A program made the translations under genes and the position numbers. Positions 11,274-22,186 of a stretch of 64,000 bases of DNA are shown here, one piece after another (within the stretch, counting starts at the first letter, position 1; each line of letters starts with the position of its first letter). The DNA lies in NCBI GenBank assembly GCA_963854735.1, contig OY978102.1:992001-1056000 (forward strand), read 5' to 3'. The notes under the pieces are model-generated. The model was not told where the DNA came from and did not search any database. It saw only the letters and a list, made by a program, of their open reading frames with translations. Source of the DNA: Marvania coccoides (taxonomy: Eukaryota > Chlorophyta > Trebouxiophyceae > Chlorellales > Chlorellaceae).

Positions 11274-13599
11274 TTAGCAATTGTTGGAACCAATACGCAA
11301 CTCGAACATTAGCGAGACGACGTCGTTGAGTTCCTCCACGGCCTTGACCTGCGCCAGCGTCATGAGGTAGCTTTGCCACTCCACGTTGGCACCAAGTCCT
11401 TTGTTCGTTTTCTGTATGTTACAAATAGTGTTAAGTCTGAAAGAATATGTAGGTAAAAAAATACCACAATGTTAGCATTTCAGACGCCATTCAGACGTCA
11501 AGTTAAAGTTGCGGCTCCAAGTACAAAGTCCTTCTTCCTGTTAAAAAAATGAATCAAGCTGCAGTTCACATCAAATACACCAATGCCAAAATTGAAATAA
11601 TCACGCTTTAAAATGGAACCATCTCCGCTTCTTCACGTGCTCGCTCTCTCCATCTGGCTCCAGAAGAGCTGCCACCGCCGCTTTCTGCTGAGCTGCTGCT
11701 TCTGCTGCTGCTGTTGCCTCCCTCTCTTGCGCGGCAGCCTCTAAAGTAGCTTGAATCGCCCACGCAGCCTTCATTTCCTTAGGCAGTGGAAGGATGGGGA
11801 ACTGGCTGGGGCTCTCTTGCAATGCCGAAGAGCCTTCTCGGTTTTCTTCTTCTTCTCGATTTGGCTGGATGGAGAGGTGGTGGGCGTGCAGGCCGCGCGG
11901 AGACGGGAGCGCGCCGTGGTAGATCTCCGGTGGCGGGGCGCTGAGTACGCGGCGGTGGTGGCGGCGAGGCCACGGCCTCAGCGGCTGAATTTTTAGAATT
12001 CCGAAGCCTGCGTGAAAGCCAAAGGGATGGTGAAAAAAACGCCGCTATACGTTTGGCGTAAAATAAATTTTACTTAGGAAAGCTATAATGATAAACGAAA
12101 GCTTACGAACGAGGCCCAGCAGGATGCCTATGGCGATAACTCGGAAGACCTCTCGCAGCACACCCAGCACCGCGTACACCGCACGAATCGCCCCTCGATG
12201 CGCCACGGTAGCCGCCTTTACGCCCACTGCAACCATTGAAAATGAAAACTTAAGGGCCCGATTCCAGCGGACGGACAATCCATTTTTATGTATTTAAAAA
12301 ATCTCACCGTCTTTCCAATATTCTTCCCACACTGGGTAATCCCTGTTGAAGCGCCGCCACGCCTTTTCCGCGCCGTGCGTGCCAGGCGTGCGCTTCTCCA
12401 GGTCGGTCGGCGCCTCTGAGCCCTCCGAAGCCACGCTGCCAACGCTCATATTCCGAAGGTGCCGCACCGCCGGAGGCAGCACAGGGAGAGGCCCTAGCCC
12501 GCTTACTCCAGCATCTATGACAGCCCCATCTCCCAGCAATACGTTCTCGCCAGCAATCTCTATCGCCTCTGCTGCTGATTCCACGCTCACGCCTTCCCCA
12601 TCAGCTCTTCGTTCTGCCGCTCTTCTCCCTCCCGCTGCCGCTGCTGCTTCCCCGGCTGCCTCTGCCTCTGCCACGACCTCCACCTCCTCCACGGCGTCGC
12701 AGTACGCCAAATCCGAGGCAGCAGTCGGCGCCGTTTGCATTCCCGCCAGCGGCGCCTGCATGACTGCCCTCACGTACTCAATGTCTCCTCCTACCGGCGG
12801 CCGACCAGCCAACAGCACCCCCGGGTCTCCCTTCCGCACCGCCTCCGCGCGGTACGCCTCCCACTTCGCGATTATCCCCGGCAGCTTCGTGTAGGTGTCT
12901 ACCAGGTTCGACCGCACCGCAGTCTCGATGAAGCGCCCCACCCCAAACAAGCGCACCCGCACGTGGCCTTGCAGGCGCTGCAGAGTGGCGGGGGTGGGGC
13001 CTGGAACGGGTGCGATGGTGAGGGTGGTTCTCACGTCGAGTTTTTCTCCCAGGAAGGGGCTTTCCGTGCGGACATGGAGGGTGTAGGGCGGGGTAGCAAT
13101 GGCCTGCGGGTCGTACTCGATGATCTGCAGGTGGCATGAGGGAGATGCCATGTTTGTGAAGTAATGTGGCAGGAAGGAGATGAGGAGGGTTCAAACGCCG
13201 AAGACGAAGGGAAACCGCGAGGAAAAGAGTACTTCAACATAATGGATCTGAAAGAAAAAACAAAGCTCCTTGGGAGCATGACCCCTCCTGTGAGTCGGTT
13301 TCAAATAATATTCTTTAACACGTATAACTCACGTCATGAAACTCGATTTCTGATGAGCTGGCGATGGAGCTCCGAACTGCCGCCGGGATCCAGCTAGCAA
13401 TATCTGGCTTGGTCACCAGCCGTACAAACGTACTGCCGCCCTCCGTCCAGCTCTCGCGGAAGCTGTACGTGCCCAGGTGCAGCGCCTCAGCCAGCAGCGC
13501 CAGGAAGGCGGCGGAATCACGCTCCACAAAGTATTGAAATGCGTCGCACGCCAACACCGCCTGCGCGTCTATCTCAGTTCCCGCTGGCTTTTGCTTCAT
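11274..13599 (-). CDS. START/Bet v 1-like protein A, possibly membrane-anchored
   Basis: The exons on the minus strand are 13599-13333, 13124-12308, 12226-12107, 12007-11637 and 11411-11274, giving about 570 residues. The N-terminal 210 residues align along their length with the neighbour at 13937 (PPYTLHVRTESPFLG against PPYIFHVSTEIPMFG; YTKLPGIIAKW against YEKLPKVVENW). The pattern resembles START/VASt or DUF2505-type helix-grip domains, which bind lipids or other hydrophobic ligands. This is inferred from pattern, not proven. A Glu/Ala-rich linker follows. A hydrophobic segment with VYAVLGVL and IGILLGLV in the third exon could anchor the protein to a membrane. The end is uncertain. Reading on without splicing stops at 11601. 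I prefer splicing at 11636 to a GC-rich terminal exon that stays open in the right phase. Confidence 0.6.
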
Positions 13600-13936
13600 C
13601 ACATCGATGTTGTTGTTCTACTCCATGCGTGTTCACGTTTCAAGAAAAAAGATTGAGCTTTTTTGCGACGAAAAACGAGAAAAAAAACACGCGCTAACTC
13701 TACATCATTGTACTGGTTGCATATGGAAAAAAATCAAAGAAAAAATCACGACTGAAAGCAAAAACAAAATCAAAACGCGCTGGAAATGGATTACTACTTT
13801 TTTGAAAAAGCATTTTGCGTTGACCAAGCCTCTGCAAACGAGCTCCCATTGGCAACGCGCCAGCAGCTCAGCGCCAGCAGCAAAAATACATCCTCCTTAA
13901 CGTTCCTTTGCGGCGGTGGCCCCTCCCTCCCTCTCC
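13600..13936. other. Spacer between the two START-like genes
   Basis: About 340 nt of A-rich sequence upstream of protein A and downstream of protein B. It should hold the promoter of A. No open frame with features is seen. Confidence 0.4.
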
Positions 13937-15010
13937 TTACACCACCGTCACACTCGGCCTTGACATCAATCCTAGCGCCTGACTAAGACTCGTAATGCTC
14001 GCCAAACGGTCGTCTATCCGCAACCCCCGCTTCAGCGACGGCCTCTCCACGCCATGGTCATGCCAAAAGCCGTCCCATTCCGCCTCCTTTACTGCTCCGG
14101 CAGCGGCGAATGCAAACGGGCTCTGCTCTGGTGGCGCAGCGAACTCCTCAGGCTCAAACGGCTGCTCCAGGTCTCCCGAGACCGAATAGTAGGCAGATTG
14201 CTCAGAAGTCATGCTGAGGGGGCGCGACAGTCGAGAGGGCGCCCGCGCGAGGAACCGCCACCTCTGGTGTGGGTTGCAGCAGGCTGCGGAGGTCTGGAGG
14301 CACCCAAGGAGCGGATGCAATGGTAGCAGGCAAGCCTTCCAGCAGCTCGGCGATGCCCTCGGGCGACTGCTGGCTGCGAATCCGCTCCCAGTTTTCCACC
14401 ACCTAAAAATGACGAAAAAATAATTAGTCGGTTAACCAGAGTGCGAGTAAAAGGTAATAAATTATATAAACTTATATAATTCGTTGTTACACTCTACCTT
14501 TGGCAGCTTTTCGTAGCTCTCCAGGTGTTTTCTTTTCAGCAGGCTCTCAGCCATCATGCCCAGGAGCGGCACCCTGATCCGCGCCGCGCACTCCAGCGTC
14601 TGCCGCGTCAGCCTGGGCCCCATATCCTCCACCGTCACGGTGCCGTGCACTTGCGCGTTCTTGCCAAACATAGGAATCTCCGTTGAAACGTGAAAAATGT
14701 AGGGCGGCCCCTGCGTCAGCTCCTCCGCCCTCATTTCGATGACGTCGATGGTTTGCAGCCCCGCGCCTCCATTTTCAACGTAATTTTCCAGGTGCCGCCG
14801 AGCAGCGTGCGGCAACCAGTCGCCAGCGTTGTGGTCGGGAATGGTCGATATTTTTAAAAAAACTGCGCCATCGCGCTGCCAGGTGTCCATCAGCTCCACG
14901 CGCAGGTCCAGCATCTCGCCCATGAGGGCTCGAAAGGCGGGGGTTTGGCGCTCGGTGATCCAGCGAGATGCTGGGATGGGAAGCAACACTTGAACTTTAA
15001 ATTTCGTCAT
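13937..15010 (-). CDS. START/Bet v 1-like protein B
   Basis: The exons are 15010-14498, 14402-14262 and 14200-13937, giving about 305 residues. The first 190 residues are paralogous to protein A just downstream, with the same order of blocks (an N-terminal strand, an FRALMGEMLDLR-type helix, PPYIFHVST, RLTRQTLECAARIRVPL, LPKVVENW). It lacks the hydrophobic segment of A and ends in an acidic, aromatic tail with EEWDG-like character. A lipid-binding or lipid-transfer role is inferred from the fold-like pattern only. The second intron would be just 61 nt (14261-14201) and bridges a change of frame. A sequencing or real frameshift is the alternative. The start codon is 228 nt from the divergent MFS gene. 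Confidence 0.6.
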
Positions 15011-15238
15011 TAAATTTTGCCGGGGGGGGGGCTATGGGAGATTGTGCTTGCTGCTGCGCACGAGCCCTCATTTTCTTTCAAAAACGGAATTTTCAAGCGA
15101 AGGCGGAAATGGTAACGGTAACTGCCGCTTCGCTGCCAGCGCGCTGCCACGCTGGCACAGACGTTTTTTTTCGATTCAACGAGCGGCTTTTACCGAATAG
15201 TTTATCTGGGATATAACTCTCAAAAAAACTGCGACACG
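15011..15238. promoter_or_regulatory. Shared 5' region of START-like B and the MFS gene
   Basis: This 228-nt gap between two divergent start codons is the shortest of the seven head-to-head gaps in the window. No specific box is claimed. Confidence 0.4.
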
Positions 15239-17335
15239 ATGGTGTCACGGATCTCCGATTTTTTTTCCGACTTTGCTAATCCGAGATCGCGTTCACCACC
15301 AGAAAATTCGCTTGAAATTCAGGAACACCCGGGCCAAAGCTCCCCTGACGATGATGAGCGGGTCCAGCTGACCCCCCACCTGCCACACACCTCGCTATCT
15401 GTCAGAACCATCCCTAAGCAGTCTTCTTTCGATAACGATGTCTACGACAATGCTGAAGACCAAGCGATCATCAGCCCAGAGTGGCACACCTCCCTCCAGT
15501 GGCATACCGCACGCTACCGCACCACCTGCTGCGTCAACGCCGCTGCCATCATCGAGAGAGTTGACGAGCAGCTCCTGCCGTCGCTCTACCGGTTTGTCGG
15601 CGCCAGCCTCTCTGCGCGGCCCTCCCAGCTCGGTCAGGTACTTGTTTTCCGCCCGAACTTACTGTATAAATCCCCGCCAACACAAATCCAACCCTGTCTC
15701 TTTTTTCTTTCCTCAAAATGTTTTTCCAATGTTTTTTTCAGTTGACGTTGGCCCGAGCACTAGCTCAAGCGCTCGCTTCGCCGCTGGCCGGCCTGCTGGG
15801 CCAGCACACAGACCGCATCATCGTGCTTTCTTGCGGCGCCTTCCTCTGGGGATTCATGACGCTGTGCTTCGCCGGCGCCACCAGCGTGGCAGGCGGCCTC
15901 ATTTTCTGGGCGTTCAACGGCATCGGACTGTCGCTGCTCATCCCTTCCGCGCAGTCCCTCACCGCAGACTACACCTCCGAGGAGCGTCGGGGCCGTGCCT
16001 TCGGGATGCTGCATTTTGTGGGGGCGATTGGAGCGTTGCTAGGTGCTGTTTTTGCGACTAATGTAGGGGGGTTTCGCCCGCTGGGGCTTGAAGGGTGGAG
16101 GTTTGCGTTTGCGTGCGTGGCGATGGCCAGCTGGGTCATCGGCGGGCTCACGTGGGTGTTTGCTGTGGACCCGCGGAAAATTCGACCGGCGGGAGCTGAA
16201 GGGAGCAAGGCGGGAGGGGTGCTGCTGGCGCCGCCGTTTTCTTGGCGGGAGATGGCGGCGGACGTGCGCTCGGTGGTGGCCATCCCCACCTTTGGAATCA
16301 TCGTGCTACAGGTGAGGAAAACTTTTTTTTTTTCAGCCGGAAAATGGGGTTACATGCTTAGGTTGCCCTCTTTCCGTATGGTGGTTTCACGTTACTTAAA
16401 AGCAGCACGAAAAATTGAACATTGTATCATTTTTAGAATTAAAAAATAATTTTCAAGCAACTGAACGACTCGTTTTAATTTTCCTTTAACTGTTTTAGGG
16501 CATCGTAGGCACCACCCCGTGGTCTGCTCTCGTATTTCTCACGCTCTACTTTCAACTGCTGGGTATGTCTGATTTTGCAGCCTCCATGCTGCTGGCGATT
16601 TTTCTCGCCTTCAACGCTGCCGGGGGGCTGCTGGGGGGCCACGTGGGCGACTGGGCTGCCACGAAATTCCCAGACCACGGCAGAATATTTGCTTGCCAGT
16701 TCAGCGTGGGCGTGGGCGTGCCGCTCTCTTTCATTCTTTTCAAGGCGCTGCCTATGGAAATTAGCGCTGGGGCTGTGGTGGGCTACGCAGCGGTGTTGGC
16801 AGTAACGGGGCTCCTGATAACCTGGTAGGTTGGGTTTCTAAATCACATTGAAATACACTACTGCCACTTCCATTTCGAAACTGCCTTTTACGAGCGATTT
16901 TTTTCATCACTGCCATCACTGCTTTCCCCCTCCCTCGTCAGGGCTGCACCGGCCTGCAACAACCCAATCTTCTCCGAGATCGTCCCCGTCGACATGCGCA
17001 ACCTCATTTACGCCTTTGACCGATCTTTTGAGGGCGCCATTGCCGCCGCCGGTGCTCCGTTGGTTGGAATTTTGGCCGAGAAGGCGTTTGGATTTAGCGG
17101 CACTGCGACAGTGGGCCCTGACCACGAAGAGAACGTCAGAAAGGCGCAGTCGTTGGGCGCCGCGCTTCTGATTTTCACTTCCGTGCCGTGGTCGCTCTGC
17201 GCTATTTTCTTTTCAGGGCTGCACTGGACCTACCCCAGGGACAGGAAGCGGGCGAGGGAGAAGGAGAAGGAGCGAGAGGAGATGGCGAAGAGGGAGGCAG
17301 AGGAGCGACAGCGGCTGGAGTTGAGCTCATTTTAA
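15239..17335 (+). CDS. Major facilitator superfamily transporter
   Basis: The exons are 15239-15637, 15742-16311, 16499-16824 and 16942-17335 (phases 0, 0, 2), giving 562 residues. The first exon encodes a polar, Ser/Asp-rich N-terminal region of about 115 residues. The rest has many hydrophobic helices with the MFS loop motif SEERRGRAFG after a helix ending in LTADYT, and a second half with GGHVGDW and NNPIFSEIVP. The C-terminus is a highly charged Arg/Lys/Glu tail (about 30 residues), probably helical and cytosolic. The substrate cannot be told. The sequence has the look of algal and plant MFS proteins of the spinster-like or unknown-substrate groups. All splice sites are GT-AG. Confidence 0.85.
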
Positions 17336-17674
17336 ACCAGCTGCTAGAAGGAATTATTTTCATTTTCTATAAATTATAAATGGCTTAAACATTTATCTTT
17401 ACGATACTGGTCGTTAGTAACAATAACAATAACTCGACGACAAAACATTTTTTTAAGGAGTCCTTCTTCTTGGATGAGCCGGCACCGCGGCCCATGCCAC
17501 CGCGTTCAGTTCTAGATCGCTACAGCGTTTTTAATTTAATTTTATACCAATCTACAAGCCATCACAAGGCGCTGGTCTCGCCTCATCAGCGATTTTTTTG
17601 GCCACTCCAATTCCGACCTTCAGAAGCAAGAGCGCTGCGACAATTACTGCTGATTGAAGATACATTGAGCTTAA
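17336..17674. other. Intergenic stretch before the CotH gene
   Basis: About 340 AT-rich nucleotides between two genes on the same strand. It holds the MFS 3' UTR and the CotH-gene promoter and leader. An open frame from 17470 reads into the CotH exon in the wrong frame and is not a gene. Confidence 0.4.
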
Positions 17675-20609
17675 ATGCGAAATACAAGGCCTCTGCCGCG
17701 CTGGATAGCAGTGGGGCTCGCTCTAGCCGTACTGTTGAACACAGCCGCTGCTCAAGGTACCGTTGGCTTTCTTTCACCCGTTCTCTCCTCTGCTGATCAC
17801 AGCTTTTAATTTTCATTTTTTTAAGTTGAAGGGCTAACTGTGAACGTCACTGAGCCTTCGGCCCCTCAGCCAGGCGAGCCAATCACTGTTGAGGCCTCCA
17901 TTGACGGAGGCTCCCCCAATACAGGCAAGCCAGCGATTTCTACATCAAAACCCATTGATAAATGCTTCTAAAATTCTATTCGCCACCCCCTTCAGTCTCC
18001 CTGGGCTACGTAATAAATTATGGCGAAGAAGAAATTCTGGTGGAGATGACACAAAGCGAAGAGGGAGGGTCCTACTTCGCCTCAATCCCTGGAGAAGAAG
18101 CCACAGCAGGGTCCATGATTCGCTGGTTTGTGACCGCCACCGACTCCCGCGGGCGCAGCACGCGTTCTCCGCCTTTTGAAAATTCTGCTGACAGACAATA
18201 CTACGGAGCCATCATCCCAGACCCCCGCTTTTTTTCCAGCCTCCCCGTGGTGGAGCTGTACTGTAAGGACGTTCGGGCACCGTACAACACCAACAGAAAC
18301 GCCTCTTCGAGATGTTCTGTGCAGCTCAACGGTGGGTTCTATGACAACGTCGAGGTTTATAGAAAAGGCATGTCTTCCATGAACTGGCCCAAACCCAAGT
18401 TCAAAATCAACGCTGGGGACCAGGGGAAGGTCTTTAAGATCAAGGGCGACGTGAAAAGGGTGAAGCAAATCAACATGAACTCGGGTGAGGAAAAAATGCT
18501 CGTTTTTATTCCAAAGAAAGCGGGTTGTTTCGTAGCATTAACCTGAATACCATCTGAAATGCATTTAAATGCCATCAGAGTGGGCGGAGCCTGGCGAAAA
18601 CACCTTCATGCGTGAGACGCTGACCTGGGAAACGTTTCGCCAGATGGGGGTGGACTCGCTGCCGCACTACCAGACCGTGGTGCGTCTCAACGGCCAGTAC
18701 TTTGGCAAATACTCGCTGGGGGTCGACTGGACAAAAGCTATGCTGGAGAGCAATGGCCACGCCGTCGAGCCCACCAGCCCGCTGTTTGAGGCTGAGGCAA
18801 GCTTAATTTATAAAAGGAATCAAAGAGCAGTATATTCTAGCTATAAAATTAAAATGATCCGCTTTGCCCCCCCCCCCCCCCTGGCCCATTTCTCATTCCA
18901 CTAAATTTCTCGCAGTCTGGCGAGCTGTCAAACCTGCGCTGGGACCTGCCCCCCGACCAGGTGCAGTACTATTTTTCGGTGAAGAATGAAGAGCTGGGGG
19001 CTGCTGGCGACCAAGCCCTGGTGGCATTCTCCAAAGGGCTGGCCGGCGGAGGCCCAGGATCGCGCTCTGACTACGTCTTCGACTGGGTAAACCTGCCAAA
19101 GGCAAGCTAATAAAATTTATTAAATTATTTTTGGTGTTTTCGAGCGCCAACATTCATTTTATTTTCCCTCTACGTTCTTGGTCAAATATTTCCTTGCAGA
19201 CGATCAACTTGCTAGCTGCTCAAACGCTGGTGCTGAACCAAGACCGCTGCACCAAAAACTTCTTGGTGTACCTGGACCCTGCCGCTCAGCAGTGGTCCAT
19301 GCTGGCGTGGGACGTGGAGAGCGCCTTTGGCATTGACCGCGGCCTCGGGGGAGCTCCAGCCATCGACTACTGCACCCTGGGTGGGCTAGAATATACATAC
19401 ATTTTTTTTTGTATAGCTAATAAATTATTCGGAACTCACTCGTAGTTTTTCCGTAATTTTTCAATCAATTTTCGTGCAGCGTGTGAGCAGTGGAACTCTC
19501 CGCTGGCCTGCGACAAAAACCACCCGCAAGACCTGGCCGTGAGGACCCCCTGGGGCCTCATCACCACACAGATCAACCCCGAGGCGCTGTACAAGGGCCG
19601 AAGGAGGCTACTGCAGGGCGGCAGTGCGGCGACGGCCGGGACGCCACTCAACGGCGCTGCAGCTGAGGGTCTGTCCCTTCCCCAGAACTCCAGCATCGAC
19701 GTTGCGCAGTACAACATCGACCTGACTACCCAAGGTATAGTATTATTCTTGTATTAAATTGGCTAAACTTATTAATTGATTATTCTCATTCCTGAATGCA
19801 GGCCCGACTCCCACCGGCGCGCCTGGGTCGTTTAACTATCTCATCGACGCCATAATGGCGATGCCCCGCACCCGTGCGATGTACGTGCGCAGGCTGCGCT
19901 CTCTGATGGACCAATTCATCGGGAGCGGGCGCCTGCAGGGCATTGTGTCTGAGGAGCATCAGCGCGTGCGGGAGGAGGCCAAAAGGGACGCCGCAAAGTG
20001 GGGCAACACGGGAGACCCAGACCGTGGTTATCAGTGAGTGTTTTTCTTCTTTTAAATTAGTTTTATTAATTGTTTGGACACGCGCGTCTCAAATTGAACG
20101 GGGGTGCAGGCAGCTCATTTCTGAGCAGCTTCCGATCCGCAAGGAGCAGCTCTTTGGAACGCACAGCTCCTCTGGGTCCATCCCTCTCATTCCAGGTGAG
20201 CGAATCAATGATTTATTTGCCAATAAAAAAGTGAAATTGTCGCGTGCAACATAAACGCACTCTCACACAAACCAATCTGCACGCTGCAGACTCCCAACTC
20301 GAGGCTACTTCCCTGCTCGTGGGTGAGGTGGCCTCTGGCGGGAACGGCTTTGTGCAAATTGTCAATGAGAATGATTTTTCCGTCGACGTTTCTGGGTGGA
20401 GTATCTCCGGCGGCGGAGCCTCCTTCAACTTCGCCCCGGGCTCCGTTATCCCTGCCCAAGACTCGGTGTACGTGGCAGCCACCAGCGTGTCGGAGTTTAA
20501 GAAGCGCGGGAGCTCACCGCAGGGAGGGGAAGGCCTTTTTGTGGTGGGGCCGCTGACGGGAACTTTCAGCGGGGCTGCTGAAGACGTAGTTATTTCAAGC
20601 TCTTCTTAG
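17675..20609 (+). CDS. Secreted CotH-kinase-like protein with C-terminal lamin-tail domain
   Basis: Ten exons (17675-17756, 17826-17924, 17996-18484, 18579-18796, 18916-19101, 19200-19380, 19480-19734, 19802-20033, 20110-20195, 20290-20609) give 715 residues. A signal peptide (from MRNTRPLPRW to NTAAAQ) starts the protein. An immunoglobulin-like strand region follows, and then the CotH block. That block has ENTFMRETLTWETFRQMG, VVRLNGQYFGKYSLG, then LVYLDP and MLAWDVESAFG. In bacteria CotH proteins are atypical kinases that phosphorylate spore-coat proteins. Residues 610-712 form a lamin-tail (LTD) domain (GNGFVQIVNENDFSVDVSGW). Three introns begin with GC: after 17924, 18796 and 19101, each followed by GCAAGC. 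The frame and family alignment demand all three. TGTAA is at 20737-20741. Confidence 0.85.
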
Positions 20610-20804
20610 CAAATTCTTTGCATTTTGAATTTTATTGTGTTGTTTTTTGAGAGAGAGGAGAGAAGCTGTGGATGGGCTGACCCATGACTGCTCCATTTTA
20701 TTTTGAATATTTTTTGCGGCTGTGGGGAGAATCGTTTGTAAAATTTCATGCTACTGAACGAGCATTCCCAGGGGCCTTCAGCAGCAGCTTGCATGCGCTC
20801 AAAC

Positions 20805-21665
20805 GTCCATGCCGTGCTCTGGCATACTAGAGCTGGCGCTGCAAAAGCCGTTGGGCGGCGCAAGTGCTGTGCCTGATCGACGCTTTAGGTCTGGAAAGCG
20901 GTGTGGCGGAAAGCGGCGTGGTGCCCGCGGGGAGCGACGACCTGGACGACCCCAGGCTGGCAGAGGCGGCCATGCGCCAACGCTACATGGATTTTTACCG
21001 TCAACAATCGGGGACGAAAACTGACTTTTACAAGGCAACAATACGAGGCGGTGATACCACAATGAGTTCTTATATTTTGCAGCCTTACCTTTCTTCTGTC
21101 CTTTCGGTTCCGCGGCGGGTCTCTTTGGCAAGATTCCGCTGCAGCTCTCATCATCTTGGGGTGGAGACGGGGCGCTACATTGGGCGGCCGCATTCGCATC
21201 GGACATGCCGCTTGTGTGCTTCTGGTTCTTGCGAGGACGAAGAGCACATGGCTTTTCATTGCACATGCCCTTCGTTGGTAGCAATGCGGGCATCCTACCC
21301 ATCTTTATTCCCTGACGCGCCATCTTCTTCTTCCTCTTCCCCTTATTCTCCTTTGAATCTTTTTCAGTTTCTGCAGCAAGCTCCGAAGCAGGTTGCTTCT
21401 TTCATTAAAGCCAGCCATGACGCTGGCGAGTACGAGAAGCTGCGTGGTTGGATATAAGCTTTTCTTTTCTTTTCCTTTGTTATTCTTTTCTCTGTTTCTT
21501 TTAGCGGTTGGTTTTTCTTTGGTCTTTCTTTATTCTCATTTTCATTCATCAATTTATTATTATTATTTCTGCTTGCACTTCGGTGCCAGTCTGCTATGTT
21601 GCCTTAGCTGCTTCTTTGTGCGGACTTTAAACCTGTAATGTATGTATGTATGTATGTATGTAGAG
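20805..21665 (+). mobile_element. 5'-truncated non-LTR retrotransposon (LINE), 3' end
   Basis: An open frame ending at 21457 carries the typical C-terminal tail of a LINE reverse-transcriptase protein after the RT and thumb: LARFRCSSHHLGVETGRYIG, then a zinc-finger-like CRLCASG..EDEEHMAFHC. The RT catalytic domain itself is absent, so the copy is 5'-truncated and dead. The upstream 60 nt continue in another frame (QKPLGG region at about 20830), suggesting a frameshift. After the stop come a T-rich 3' UTR, a conserved GTGCCAGTCTGCTATG block at 21583-21598, CCTGTAATG and an (ATGT)n tail at 21638-21663. Its 3' end is repeated at 33300 (minus) and 38314 (plus). It lies directly after the CotH gene 3' UTR. 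Confidence 0.85.
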
Positions 21666-22186
21666 CAGTATTATTACCGCCATGCAAAAAAACAAACAAA
21701 CAACAATTTCCCAACGTATGAAGTATCAAAGTTCACCCCGCGCATCACAATACTTGACATTTTTTTTGTATTTTGATGACCAGCAAGATTATTCAACGAG
21801 AATGAATGGAAAATTCTGTGAATGAGTTTTGAATCTTGAAATTTGAATTTCCAAGGGCATGCCATAGTTAAACACGTGCTTGATTAATACGACCGTGTCG
21901 TTGAACACATCCAACTGGAACAGAATTCTTCTATCGGATTAAAAAAACGTTTGAACTAAAATTTGAGCTTGTGACAAGCCGGCAAATGGAGACCTTGCAC
22001 AGCAAATCCTTCACATCTAAATAAATGTGATCGCATTTGTTTCGAAAAATTATAAAAAGACTGAAGGAATTTAGAGATTTACCCCCAAGCTGAAATTTTG
22101 TTCGGCTTTTCTGCGCTTTCCCTCTCCACTTTCAGCCCTAGTATTAATATATTTAGGCATAACATCTCTTGTTCAGCATATCATCG
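21666..22186. other. Intergenic stretch after the LINE
   Basis: AT-rich sequence with no coding signal. It must contain the promoter of the GNAT gene. Confidence 0.4.

Noticed and set aside
12346..12894. 182-codon plus-strand frame rich in Ser, Ala and Pro
   Set aside because: It is the antisense shadow of exon 2 of START-like gene A, which has paralogue support.
21637..21663. TATG repeat considered as a telomere-like or simple microsatellite
   Set aside because: It sits exactly at the end of a LINE 3' UTR and recurs at the same place in two other copies, so it is the element's tail.
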